Part shown: piece by piece, positions 44,501 to 53,547 of the stretch
Layout: each line of letters starts with the position of its first letter
Position numbering within the stretch: position 1 is the stretch's first letter
NCBI GenBank assembly: GCA_037349105.1
Contig: JAYJMM010000070.1
Coordinates: 310,001-374,000 of the forward strand
Direction of reading: 5' to 3'
Length of the DNA stretch: 64,000 nucleotides
Source of the DNA: Limnomonas spitsbergensis
Taxonomy: Eukaryota; Chlorophyta; Chlorophyceae; Chlamydomonadales
Notes under the pieces: generated by a model
The model's input: only the letters and a program-made list of their open reading frames with translations
Database searches by the model: none
What the model was told of the DNA's origin: nothing
Position numbers and translations under genes: made by a program

Positions 44501-47500
44501 AGGTAGGTCGATAGGGTTTGGATCCCCGGGGTCAGTACTTGACATGATCGAGGTAGGTCGATAGGGTTTGGATCCCCGGGGTCAGTACTTGACATGATCG
44601 AGGTAGGTCGATAGGGTTTGGATCCCCGGGGTCAGTACTTGACATGATCGAGGTAGGTCGATAGGGTTTGGAACCCCGGGGTCAGTACTTGACATGATCG
44701 AGGTAGGTCGATAGGCTTTGGATCCCCGGGGTCAGTACTTGACATGATCGAGGTAGGTCGATAGGGTTTGGATCCCCGGGGTCAGTACTTGACATGATCG
44801 AGGTAGGTCGATAGGGTTTGGATCCCCGGGGTCAGTACTTGACATGATCGAGGTAGGTCGAAAGGGTTTGGATCCCCGGGGTCAGTACTTGACATGATCG
44901 AGGTAGGTCGATAGGGTTTGGATCCCCGGGGTCAGTACTTGACATGATCGAGGTAGGTCGATAGGGTTTGGATCCCCGGGGTCAGTACTTGACATGATCG
45001 AGGTAGGTCGATAGGGTTTGGATCCCCGGGGTCAGTACTTGACATGATCGAGGTAGGTCGATAGGGTTTGGATCCCCGGGGTCAGTACTTGACATGATCG
45101 AGGTAGGTCGATAGGGTTTGGATCCCCGGGGTCAGTACTTGACATGATTGAGGTAGGTCGATAGGGTTTGGATCCCCGGGTTCAGTACTTGACATGATCG
45201 AGGTAGGTCGATAGGGTTTGGATCCCCGGGGTCTGTACTTGACATGATCGAGGTAGGTCGATAGGGTTTGGATCCCCGGGGTCTGTACTTGACATGATCA
45301 AGGTAGGTCGATAGGGTTTGGATCCCCGGGGTCAGTACGGTACTTGACATGATCGAGGTAGGTCGATAGGGTTTGGATCCCCGGGGTCTGTACTTGACAT
45401 GATCGAGGTAGGTCGATAGGGTTTGGATCCCCGGGGTCAGTACTTGACATGATCGAGGTAGGTCGATAGGGTTTGGATCCCCGGGGTCAGTACTTGACAT
45501 GATCGAGGTAGGTCGATAGGGTTTGGATCCCCGGGGTCAGTACTTGACATGATCGAGGTAGGTCGATAGGGTTTGGATCCCCGGGGTCAGTACTTGACAT
45601 GATCGAGGTAGGTCGATAGGGTTTGGATCCCCGGGGTCAGTACTTGACATGATCGAGGTAGGTCGATAGGGTTTGGATCCCCGGGGTCAGTACTTGACAT
45701 GATCGAGGCAGGTCGATAGGGTTTGGATCCCCGGGGTCAGTACTTGACATGATTGAGGTAGGTCGATAGGGTTTGGATCCCCGGGGTCAGTACTTGACAT
45801 AATCGAGGTAGGTCGATAGGGTTTGGATCCCCGGGGTCAGTACTTGACATGATCGAGGTAGGTCGATAGGGTTTGGATCCCCGGGGTCAGTACTTGACAT
45901 GATCGAGGTAGGTCGATAGGGTTTGGATCCCCGGGGTCAGTACTTGACATGATCGAGGTAGGTCGATAGGGTTTGGATCCCCGGGGTCTGTACTTGACAT
46001 GATCGAGGTAGGTCGATAGGGTTTGGATCCCCGGGGTCAGTACTTGACATAATCGAGGTAGGTCGATAGGGTTTGGATCCCCGGGGTCAGTACTTGACAT
46101 GATCGAGGTAGGTCGATAGGGTTTGGATCCCCGGGGTCAGTACTTGACATGATCGAGGTAGGTCGATAGGGTTTGGATCCCCGGGGTCAGTACTTGACAT
46201 GATCGAGGTAGGTCGATAGGGTTTGGATCCCCGGGGTCTGTACTTGACATGATCGAGGTAGGTCGATAGGGTTTGGATCCCCGGGGTCAGTACTTGACAT
46301 GATCGAGGTAGGTCGATAGGGTTTGGATCCCCGGGGTCTGTACTTGACATGATCGAGGTAGGTCGATAGGGTTTGGATCCCCGGGTTCAGTACTTGACAT
46401 GATCGAGGTAGGTCGATAGGGTTTGGATTCCCGGGGTCTGTACTTGACATGATCGAGGTAGGTCGATAGGGTTTGGATCCCCGGGGTCAGTACTTGACAT
46501 GATTGAGGTAGGTCGATAGGGTTTGGATCCCCGGGGTCAGTACTTGACATGATCGAGGTAGGTCGATAGGGTTTGGATCCCCGGGGTCAGTACTTGACAT
46601 GATCGAGGTAGGTCGATAGGGTTTGGATCCCCGGGGTCAGTACTTGACATGATCGAGGTAGGTCGATAGGGTTTGGATCCCCGGGGTCAGTACTTGACAT
46701 GATTGAGGTAGGTCGATAGGGTTTGGATCCCCGGGGTCAGTACTTGACATGATCGAGGTAGGTCGATAGGGTTTGGATCCCCGGGGTCAGTACTTGACAT
46801 GATCGAGGTAGGTCGATAGGGTTTGGATCCCCGGGGTCAGTACTTGACATGATCGAGGTAGGTCGATAGGGTTTGGATCCCCGGGGTCAGTACCTGACCG
46901 CCTTTGCTGATAACACTCACTTTTGTTAGTTAGTACTCAGTACCATATACCAGATTGGCCCCCAATATTAGCCAACCTCCAGGTGAAGGCTCAAGCAGCA
47001 TGCCTGGCCTTACCTGGGGCCAGAAGCTGGAGTGCAGCTGGAATAAAGACGACTTGCAGCTGTTGTCGCCAAAATATTCAAGACATTTGCACTATTCTAG
47101 TCCCTGCCAGTTTTGTTTTAGTGGGTACTGGGTACCAAAACCCCACCTTTGGAAGGCCGCTCCGATTGGCCCCAAACCATGATCGGCCTTTGGCCGGTGG
47201 CCCAAGTAGCATCCCTGGCAACACCTGGGGCCTCCGGCTGGAGGCCAGAGTGTAGCTGAAATGTAGCTGGAGGTCACTGATAAAAACGCTGCTCCCTGTG
47301 TCCCCTGTTGTCCACCTCCTACGTTTCAGGTTGGGGACTACGAACGTGTTAAGCTCGTGCTGCATCCTGGTCTGCTCCGGAGCCCCACTTTAATGTAACT
47401 GCCTTGTTACTGTATGTAACTGCCTTGTAACTGCATGTATCTGCCCTGTAACTGCATGTAACTGCCTGCTTCAGATTGGGGACCATGCAGTGTTTGGCTC

Positions 47501-50500
47501 GCGCAGCTCCTTGGTATGCTCCGGAGCTCATGCGCGGGCCCCCATCAAGATCCAAGCCGGGGCCATGCTGGCTGACCGCTGCTGTGTTCAGCCGGGAGGG
47601 GGCTTGGGGCGCAACACTGTCATGGTGGGTGGGTGGGTGGGTGGGTGTTGCAACACTGTCATGGTGGGTGGGTGGGTGGGTGGCTTGGGGCGCAACACTG
47701 TCATGGTGGGTGGGTGGGTGGCTTGGGGCGCAACACTGTCATGGTGGGTGGGTGGGTGGGTGTTGCAACATTGTCATGGTGGGTGGGTGGGTGGGTGGCT
47801 TGGGGCGCAACACTGTCATGGTGGGTGGGTGGGTGGGTGTTGCAACATTGCCATGGTGGGTGGGTGGTGGGTGGCTTGGGGCGCAACACTGTCATGGTGG
47901 GTGTTGCAAGGCATCTCACGCCCCTGTACTGCTGGAATGTTGGAATTGAGGGGCCTCGTGTCAACTGGGTCCAGCAGCACCGAGAAGGGTCCGTTCAACA
48001 AGGCTCAGTGTTTGGAGTTCCCTCCCCCTCTTGCTGCCAAACCACAGTATCCTTGCCATAGAGACTGAAGCTGTCCGCAGTGTTATTTTTAGTCAGTGCT
48101 CAGTACCATCGAGGCAACTTTGGCAGGCCACCACGCGGCTTCCAATGGCCCGATTGCCCCCAATCCAGACCAGCTGCCGGGGGGCCATGCAGCTTGCCTG
48201 GCCACACTCTGGACTTCCGGCGAAGTTCGTACAGTAGCTGCAATGTAGCTTGTGTGTAGCTGAACCTTGCTAAAATCTGGAAGTGGGGATGTTTGACCGT
48301 GTATAACAGGTCTCCAGCCATGAATCTGAACAACACAATTTGACCCTTAACCCTCTCGTAGAGGTCTGGACAATTCCGGATTCTGGAGTTTGACACACCC
48401 ACCCCTGTCAACCCCTAGATATGTAAAACGTTAACCCACAATTTGACCCTTAACCCTCTTGTAGGGGTCTGGTGGCTTTATCCCGGCAGGAACAGTTCTC
48501 CCAGACGGGTCCACCTGGATTGGCTGCAAGCAGGGTGTACCCTTGCTGTGGAGCAATGGTGAGGACGTCCGGAGGTAGTTGGGAGGGCACGTTGATGGGG
48601 GAGGGGAGCAGAGGTTGGGGGGAATAGAGGGGGGCAATAGTGAATGTATTTGGCGACGGTGGTACGGTGGAGGAAGGGCTGAGGAACTGAAGGCATGCAT
48701 CCACTTGTCCTTTCCCCAGCTCTCCATCACTCATCTGAACAGCCTTGTGCCCTCGCAGGCCCTGTGGACGCAGCCACTGCTCCCACGGACACCCCTTACA
48801 GCCGCGTCTGCTCAAATCGTGCAAACGCGCCCTACTTCCTGTGGCCCACGTGGCTGCACACGGTGTTCAGTGTCTCGGTCACTGCCTTCGTGGCGGGGTA
48901 CTGGCTGATCCCGCTCATCGGTGCCCTGGCCCTCAGTGAGGTCCTGGTGTACAACACGCACAGGGTGCTCAACAAGTAAGTGCACTCACCATTGGGGACG
49001 GAGGGGGGCGGAGGAGGACTGTTAAGTGGGGGAATAAACCCTAACCCCACGCACTTTCTGGGGGCCTGAGCACGAGACACTAAGGGGGGTACTTAACCCT
49101 CGCCCCTAAACCCTTCCGGGGAGCTGGATGATTAAACAACATGTCATGTTGTTTTCAGCATTTGAAAAAACAAGCATTTTTCGAGCTCCACAGCTGAATG
49201 ATGCGAACTCATGATACATATACCCTCCATGCACTGCAGCGATGCAAGCTTCAGCGCCAGCCTGCTCGGCGAGCTGGCCCTGATGGCTGCGTTCTATCTG
49301 GCCATCAATGCTTTGGTTGTCTATGGCGCCGTCCTGGTGGACACCTCTGCAAAGTGGCTCATCATCGGGCAACGCAAATCTGGTGGGTCCTGCCACAATC
49401 ATTGCTCGTGCTCGCTCCAGTCCGGGCCTTTCCCGGCCGCGTGGCGGCCCGCCGAGCAAGCATGGTCCGGTATTGGTGTTGAATGATGTTGGGGAGACGC
49501 TTGAGGTTGCTTGCCCACAGCCGCCTGTAAGGGTCTTCTGCGGGCCTCTCAACACACGGCATCATCTCAGCCATTCGTCTGGCCCCTTTTCATCTTCACC
49601 TGATTATTCAGGGCAGGGGAGGGGACCTGGACATGACATCTCGTGTGTCAGGTTCGCCGTTTGTTGTGGCATGGTATAGGTACTGAAAACCCTGATATCC
49701 TTAACACTAGACCTTACACCTCAACCCTAAACTGTGTAGCCTATCCTAATTAGTGTGTCTTTTAGTGGGTACCGGACCAGCTGTCAGGAGCTGCCCTGCG
49801 GGCACCACTGGGCTGATTCACACAAAATCTGGACCAGCCTGTGGCCAGAGGCCCAAGCAGCAGGGCTGGCCTCACAGGGGCTTTGGGCGACAGGCTGGAT
49901 TATAGCGGTATGTGGTCCGGTACCCACTAGAAAAAACCCTGCTCCTTATCCTGACAATGAAATCAAATCTCGAATTCCCGGCCTGTTTATTGACAGGCGA
50001 GTGCTCCTGGGACAAGGCAGACTACTGCCAGCGGTGGATCATTCACAAGGTGCTGCAGTCCATCCGGAGCAGCTTTATGTGCAAGATCTTCGACCGCACA
50101 TGCGGCAGCCAATATTTGACCTGGTACCTGCAGGCAAACGGCGCAAAGATCGGGAAGAATGTCTGCATGTAAGCCCTGCTGCGAGGAATGTGTCGAGAGT
50201 CCCAGCTGAATTTGACTTAGTGTTGAGGCGGCACATTGCATGCAGGACCTACCACAGCCTCTCCCACAAGTTCCATCCTGCCTGTGTTCCTCTGTAACTT
50301 CTCTGTAACTTCTCTGTAACCTCTACAACTTGTATGTAAGACTGTAATTCATCTGTAACTTCTCTTCAACTTCTCTGTAACTTCTCTCACCCCTCTCGCA
50401 TCCGGTCTCACCGTCGTCCCTTTGCTACTTCATCTCGCCATCCTCCCTCTGTTCACATTCACACTTCCCACGTGACCTCGTCACAGAGGTTCACACTTCC

Positions 50501-51545
50501 CGTTCACATCTAGCACTGTTCCACCTGACAGTTACTCGAACATGGGTGACCCGGTCATGACCGAAACAGACATATCACACAAGTTCACACTTCCCGTCCA
50601 CACTTTTCCACCTGACAGGTACCCGAACATGGGTGACCCGGTCATGACCGAACCTGACATGGTGACCATTGGCGAAGGGGCAGCCATCGACAACGCCTCG
50701 CTCATCACCCACATCAACAGCCGTGGCGTGTTTCAGTTGAACGAGCTCGTGGTGGGGGAGTACGCGGTGATGCGCTCCAAGACACGCCTGCTGAGCGGTG
50801 CCTCCATGGGTCCCCACAGCATGCTGCTGGAGCACACGCTGGTGGCCTCTGGAGGTGAGTGAGTCAGCCCCCCCCCACCCATCCTACCTTGCTCCACCTG
50901 ATTCTCTGTCACCATCAAGACCACAGCGGGTCAGGTGACTAGGCAGAGGGGGGCCGTGTGCATGCATAGCTCCCTTGGTATGTGTCTCTTTGTCGGCCTT
51001 ATTGTAAGCCTTGCCATAAGGGGCATCCAGCGAATCAAAACATTTGTTATGCTGGAAGAGAGGGTGATATCCCTACCCCCCCAGACCCCTTGCCCTGGTC
51101 TCATGTGGTCGTATTTCAGAAACTCTAAATTCAAATTATATCAGGTATCTCTCAAGCATTTTTGCTCTTCATCTGTTTTCAGGTCTGCTTCATCATGCTG
51201 CATGTGAATGTGCCGCATGCCCTGTATCCCCGTATCTTGTCAGTGGACTGCAGCTCATCGTGCACCTCATGACACGCCCCTAACCTTGCTTGAGGGGCCA
51301 GTTCAGAATGGTGCATTCCCTGCCACATGCCCTGCACAGAAATGCTCCCAGCCGGTGCTGTGTGGCAGGGCTGGCCAGGACGCTTGGTGCGCAAGCGGGT
51401 CCCCAGCAAGCTGGACGCCATTACCTTGGAAATGAAGACGGGGCCTGAGCGGGTAGAGGGATGTGCTGAGAAGGCAGCAAAGGAGGATCTGAAGGCGGCA
51501 TGGTCCTTGTCGACAACGGAACCTCAGCGACCCTTTTGCATTTGA
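28870..51545 (+). CDS. NRPS-like protein: adenylation domain, carrier domain, membrane/beta-helix C-terminus (24 exons)
   Basis: Exons: 28870-29212, 29362-29748, 30395-30681, 31195-31301, 31805-32339, 32606-32703, 32938-33060, 33378-33570, 38309-38506, 38920-39045, 39591-39773, 40441-40558, 41099-41315, 41630-41959, 42492-42682, 43145-43369, 44249-44346, 47475-47624, 48465-48558, 48759-48975, 49240-49382, 49997-50168, 50619-50854, 51352-51545. All introns are GT-AG, all phases agree, and the sum is 4,965 nt (1,654 residues plus TGA). The ATG was chosen because the frame opens there after a TATA box and a leader with stops. The layout matches NRPS-like proteins with a terminal Pls/PosA-type domain: one adenylation unit activates a carboxylic acid, the carrier holds it as a thioester, and the membrane-bound hexapeptide-repeat part probably transfers it. 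The substrate cannot be read from sequence. A TGTAA lies at 51849-51853. Exon 19 has the least certain acceptor. Confidence 0.85.
29749..30394 (+). other. Intron 2 with a degenerate inverted-repeat element
   Basis: The stretch 29850-30080 contains CTGGCTGGAGGCC, GGGCTGGTCCAGGTTTGGTCC and GGCGGCCTGCCAAAGTTGG. These match the intronic MITE-like family seen at 33.9, 40.7, 47.1, 48.1 and 49.8 kb. The rest shows no feature. Confidence 0.5.
30720..30905 (+). repeat. Partial duplicate of exon 3 inside intron 3
   Basis: The text CCGGAAGCCTTCTGGCGGGT of exon 3 recurs here as CCAGAAGCCTTCTGGCGGGT, followed by copies of the ACATGGTA...ACCATTCACCTCAGCAT stretch. A G run of about 17 interrupts it. The copy reads PEAFWRVVGSQGMTWY and then NAAPTIHLSMVQ, but has lost the donor and is out of frame. 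Confidence 0.8.
32466..32597 (+). repeat. Two-copy repeat of about 65 bp in intron 5
   Basis: TTGTTTGCAGACTCATGCC...CTATGGCTCAGTTTGAAATCCTG is followed by a second diverged copy, just before the exon 6 acceptor. Each copy contains a GCAG, a possible weak acceptor. Confidence 0.7.
33895..34072 (-). mobile_element. MITE-like element in intron 8
   Basis: It begins CTAGTGGGCACCAGACCA and ends TGGTCCGGTACCCTCTA, imperfect inverted ends. As a whole it is the reverse complement of the element at 49,764-49,934, sharing the blocks GGCCAGCCCTG, GCTTGGGCCTCTGGCCACAGG and GGGCAGC. No ORF is present. Confidence 0.75.
34269..38308 (+). repeat. 101-bp minisatellite, 40 units, carrying decoy copies of the exon 9 acceptor
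   Basis: The distance from the first GAGCTGCTGG (34269) to exon 9 (38309) is exactly 40 x 101. Each unit holds about 47 bases almost identical to the start of exon 9 (GAGCTGCTGGCTGGCATGCG...), then 54 bases of intron ending in TTGCATTGTCTCGCAG or a close variant. Unit copies read CTCCCGAGTACATGG where the true exon reads CTCCCTGAGTACATGG, so they would be one base short in frame. Variation between units is limited to a few positions (TCTCGCAG, TCTCTCAG, CCTCGCAG). Confidence 0.95.
38920..39773 (+). CDS. Peptidyl/acyl carrier domain, exons 10-11
   Basis: Residues 758-860. DDFFSNGGNSMRAGRLVS holds the phosphopantetheine attachment site, with Ser at about residue 779. The following VSIIYTEPSAAKLSSAL is the usual last helix. 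A phosphopantetheinyl transferase elsewhere in the genome would be needed. Exon 11 then adds a low-complexity linker before the membrane part. Confidence 0.85.
40111..40226 (+). repeat. 16-bp minisatellite in intron 11
   Basis: About six to seven tandem copies of GTGTGGATCATGGCAG, the last ones diverged to GAGCATGG and GAAGCATG. Confidence 0.8.
40441..51545 (+). CDS. Membrane and left-handed beta-helix transferase-like region, exons 12-24
   Basis: Residues 861-1654. Hydrophobic segments lie in exon 12 (YYLFLLVYSAL), exon 13 (IIMLVGAAAVTGLMSAIGM), exon 15 (FLMLLFVAWPLLLLVEVIA), exon 16, exon 20 (VTAFVAGYWLIPLIGALAL) and exon 21 (FYLAINALVVYGAVL). Between them are hexapeptide-repeat stretches: exon 14 (RLLGAKIGNGVIIHRKAD, IADGVWVGSGATV, IVIGEDATVSSQS), exons 17-19 (KVGTGVFLSG, APIKIQAGAMLADRCCV, GGFIPAGTVLPDGSTWIG) and exons 22-23 (NGAKIGKNVCMYPN, VTIGEGAAIDNASLIT). 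The family is known from NRPS terminal domains in bacteria and fungi; its reaction is not settled. The last 50 residues are charged and unrecognised. Confidence 0.75.
40663..40870. mobile_element. MITE-like element in intron 12
   Basis: It holds GCTTGGGCCTCTGGCCGGAG, CATGGCGGCCTGCTAAAGG and TACGGTACTGACTAAAAG, words shared with the other intronic elements of this gene. The ends are too diverged to place exactly. Confidence 0.5.
40905..41092 (+). repeat. 23-bp C-rich minisatellite in intron 12
   Basis: About eight tandem copies of AATCCTACAACCTCCACCCCCCC directly upstream of the exon 13 acceptor at 41098, where it may serve as an extended pyrimidine tract. Confidence 0.9.
42410..42491 (+). 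repeat. Duplicated acceptor and start of exon 15
   Basis: CTCTGCTGCAG at 42417-42427 is followed by a diverged copy of the first ~60 bases of exon 15 (CCACTTCCTGATACTACAAT). It leads into the true CTTCTGCTGCAG acceptor at 42491. The offset is 64 bp. Confidence 0.85.
43393..44085 (+). repeat. 29-bp minisatellite in intron 16, about 24 units
   Basis: Unit ACAGGACCTAGTACGCTGAG plus CAACTTGAG, with variants TCCGC and CTAAG. It starts about 25 bases after the exon 16 donor. Unlike other arrays in this gene, the unit has no obvious exon sequence. Confidence 0.95.
44353..46890 (+). repeat. 50-bp minisatellite in intron 17 with 50 decoy copies of the exon 17 donor
   Basis: The exon ends GACTTGATCGAG with donor GTAGGG after base 44346. 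Each unit carries GACATGATCGAG followed by GTAGGT, plus CGATAGGGTTTGGATCCCCG. GAG ends fall at 44402 and then every 50 bp to 46857, with one unit five bases longer near 45335. The decoy GTAGGT is nearer to the GTRAGT consensus than the annotated GTAGGG, so true donor choice needs transcript data. Confidence 0.95.
46930..47290. mobile_element. Two degenerate MITE-like copies in intron 17
   Basis: Both stretches contain CCTGGGGCC and GGAG(T/G)GCAGCTGGAATA/GTGTAGCTGAAATGTAGCTGG words and TAGT(T/G)...TACC-like ends. They belong to the same family as the elements at 48.1 and 49.8 kb. Boundaries are uncertain. Confidence 0.5.
47320..47395 (+). repeat. Diverged duplicate of the exon 18 acceptor and start
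   Basis: TACGTTTCAG followed by GTTGGGGACTACGAACGTGT...GTCTGCTCCGGAGC mirrors the true CTGCTTCAG followed by ATTGGGGACCATGCAGTGTT...GTATGCTCCGGAGC at 47475. The copy lies 145 bases upstream and is out of frame. It is followed by short TGTAACTGCCTTGTAACTG-type repeats to 47470. Confidence 0.75.
47625..47915 (+). repeat. Tandem copies of the exon 18 end and donor
   Basis: Exon 18 ends GGGGCGCAACACTGTCATG and is followed by GTGGGTGGGTGGG. The words CGCAACACTGTCATGGTGGG and TTGCAACA(C/T)TGTCATGGTGGG recur about seven times in alternation, each with a perfect GT donor context. The G-rich GTGGGTGG runs also code for Gly/Trp-rich spurious frames. Confidence 0.9.
48085..48285. mobile_element. MITE-like element in intron 18
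   Basis: It starts TTTTTAGTCAGTGCTCAGTACC and includes GCAGGCCACC, AGACCAGCTG and GTAGCTG words of the family. No ORF is present. Confidence 0.45.
48334..48464 (+). repeat. Duplicated acceptor region of exon 19
   Basis: ACAATTTGACCCTTAACCCT plus CTCGTAGAGGTCTGG (AG at 48361) repeats 103 bases later as the same word plus CTTGTAGGGGTCTGG (AG at 48464). Both include a branch-site-like CTTAAC and an AG. Confidence 0.85.
49764..49934 (+). mobile_element. MITE-like element with 17-bp perfect terminal inverted repeats in intron 21
   Basis: The ends TAGTGGGTACCGGACCA and TGGTCCGGTACCCACTA are exact reverse complements. The roughly 137-bp core has no ORF. This is the best-preserved member of the family found in at least six introns of the NRPS-like gene. 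Confidence 0.8.
50280..50400 (+). repeat. Short CT/TGTAACTT repeats in intron 22
   Basis: CTCTGTAACTT and variants recur about seven times. They include several TGTAA words, which could act as premature poly(A) signals in this intron. Confidence 0.6.
50515..50618 (+). repeat. Duplicated acceptor and start of exon 23
   Basis: CCACCTGACAG at 50521-50531 is followed by a copy of the first ~45 bases of exon 23 (CGAACATGGGTGACCCGGTC). The same arrangement recurs 87 bases later at the true acceptor, 50618. Confidence 0.9.
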
Positions 51546-52146
51546 GCGCTTATAGTAAGCTGTCAGTGCTGACGTTCCTTGTGAAGTTGTGTGATGCTTT
51601 TACAGTCCAACAGAGCATCACATTTGGTGCATGGGATATGTGCCCGTAAACCGTCACAGGCACTAAATATGCTAGGACAGCGCGCAAAAACCAGTGACCC
51701 CCCTGGGCTAGCAACTAACACACAACCACCGGGTAGTGGCCATGGGAATGAACCTCATAGTGCTGAAGATTAGCCCCAGCCATAACACATGCATGACGTG
51801 GGTGCAAAATAATTCGTTTGCACACCGCTTAGGAAATTTGTGAATGTATGTAAGAGTTTTTGAGTATCAACCTGGAATTTCTGTGTGAAGCTATGTGACG
51901 TGAAACTTACGCGAAAAAATGTTTACAAGTGTGAACTGTTTGGAATCTGTACATATAAGAGTATTTGAGTGCAAACCTGAAAATTCTGTGTGAAGGTGTG
52001 TGACGCTTAAGTTACGTGAGTTACGTGATTAAAAGTGTGAAATGTGTGGAATCTGTGTATAATTCATTGATTTAAGCATGCGGAATTTCTGTAATTGAGT
52101 GATTCCAATGTTGAATTGGTGTGTTAGAAACGAACGTGTGTTAAAC
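51546..52146. other. 3' flank of the NRPS-like gene, AT-richer, no gene seen
   Basis: It includes the TGTAA at 51849-51853. Two related blocks (GTGTGAAG(C/G)T(A/G)TGTGACG near 51881 and 51991) suggest an old tandem duplication of about 110 bp. Confidence 0.5.
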
Positions 52147-52665
52147 TCATGCGGCTGACACCTCCATCCCATCGACGACGAGCCGAGCACACGTGAAAAA
52201 CGCCCTGAACTTCCTTAGCAAGCTGGAACTTTGGCCAGAGCTCATGCCGTGCTTGGCTGACAGCTCTGCAGGGGACATGTCATCCCAGATTGTGACACCC
52301 TTGACTGCCAATTGAATCCTCCTGTACACTATGCTCTCGGCCTCGCTGCAATTGTCCATGCGGAACTTGATCTTCCGCATTAACTTGCCGCTGGGATCCG
52401 GCTTACTCATCAGAAGGGCGCTTCTGACATTGATAGTGATACCCATGAGCTTGCACACTGTCTCACAGACCAGAGCTGCACATTTCTCCCCCAAACGACC
52501 CTCTGGCAGGCCGGATATCACGAAGCTGGAATCCCTGCTGTCCTGCATGGCGAGCAGCGCGGTGCCACTGGCACCCATGTTGTTGCACCGCATGATGGTG
52601 CAACCTCCGGGGCTGCTGCTCGTTGCTCTATGTGTTTGCTTGTGTTGATACTGATCCTTGTGCAA
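52147..52665 (-). pseudogene. LINE ORF1-like fragment (RNA-binding domain)
   Basis: The 172-codon frame carries SFVISGLPEGRLGEK, a middle INVRSALLMSKPDPSGKLMRK and an end LRKFRAFFTCARLVVDGMEV. This order (a beta-strand with a GLPE motif, a basic linker, then a DDMSPAEL-like helix and a GARLxVDG-like end) is typical of LINE ORF1 RNA-binding proteins and related endonuclease-linked fragments. No endonuclease or RT lies nearby, so it is a truncated insertion. It is not evidently part of the LINE at 1-4 kb. Confidence 0.5.
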
Positions 52666-53030
52666 AATGCATGTCCTGGATGACTTGTGCAGTCACGATA
52701 CAGGTGGCTGCAATGGCTATGGAGCGACCAGCCCAGTCTGAACTACATGCGGGCCGACACAGTAGAGTTGTTGCGTTTTAAATGCACCCCTGTCCTAGAC
52801 CTTTGCTGGTATGAAGGCTCAGGCGGAGTGGAGAAAAAGAGGAGAAAGTACTAGGAAACTGCAGGAGGATGGGCGTGTCTGGTTTCAATATTTATGAGAC
52901 ATCCTGCATTTATTTCAATAGTAATGGCTGCCGCCCAGTACCAGCTGCCTGAGTGAGCGGCCACCCTTTCAGCAGCCAGCAGGTGCACACGCAAGTGATG
53001 ACCAAGATTGGTAGCGCTCGTGGCTGCTTC

Positions 53031-53352
53031 ACGGTCCAACAGGGCACTGCCCCGCTCCGCGCGAGAGGTAGTCAGGGTCCAACAGGGCACTGCCCCTCTG
53101 CGTGCGAAAGGTAGTTGGGGTCCAACAGGGCACTGCCCCGCTGCGTGGGAAAGGTTGCTGGGGTCCAACAGGGCACTGCCCCGCTGCGTGGGAAAGGTTG
53201 TTGGGGTCCAACAGGGCACTGCCCCGCTGCGTGGGAAAGGTTGTTGGGGTCTAACAGGGCACTGCCCCGCTGCGCAAAAAAGGTAGTTGGGTCCAATAGG
53301 GCACTGCAACGCTGCGTGGGAGAGGCATGTAATTGGGGTCCAACAGGGCACT
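53031..53352 (+). repeat. 43-bp minisatellite, about 7.5 units
   Basis: Unit GTCCAACAGGGCACTGCCCC plus GCTGCGTGGGAAAGGTTGTTGGG, with variants. All three frames of both strands stay open through part of it, which produces spurious ORFs. Confidence 0.9.
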
Positions 53353-53355
53353 GCA

Positions 53356-53547
53356 CTTTTGAGCTTCCTGCAGCTAGCAAAAAAAGGGCACACTGTGTGA
53401 TAGGTATGAACCTCATAAGTCAGAATGCGGTTGGTAAGCCCTAGCCGAAGAAGTGGGTAAATTATAAAGAATTTGCAACTGCCGGTATCACATGGCGCAT
53501 CAGGGTGTAACGTTACTAACAAGGCGGGGTAGAAAGCCAGTCCCCTG
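53356..53547 (+). repeat. Dispersed repeat, copy 2
   Basis: Counterpart of 7343-7524. The word CAATAGGGCAGCAAACA also occurs near both copies (7309 and 53640), upstream of the first and downstream of the second. Confidence 0.7.

Noticed and set aside
44148..46550. Minus-strand ORFs of the MSSTDPGDPNP type
   Set aside because: They are translations of the 50-bp minisatellite without independent coding evidence.
43393..46890. CRISPR-like arrays (29-bp and 50-bp regular repeats)
   Set aside because: The units are contiguous, with no unique spacers, and sit in introns of a eukaryotic gene. No cas genes are present.
47476..48068. Gly/Trp/Val-rich ORFs (GGWVGG repeats)
   Set aside because: They read through the GTGGGTGG runs and duplicated donors after exon 18; only the part up to 47624 is exon.
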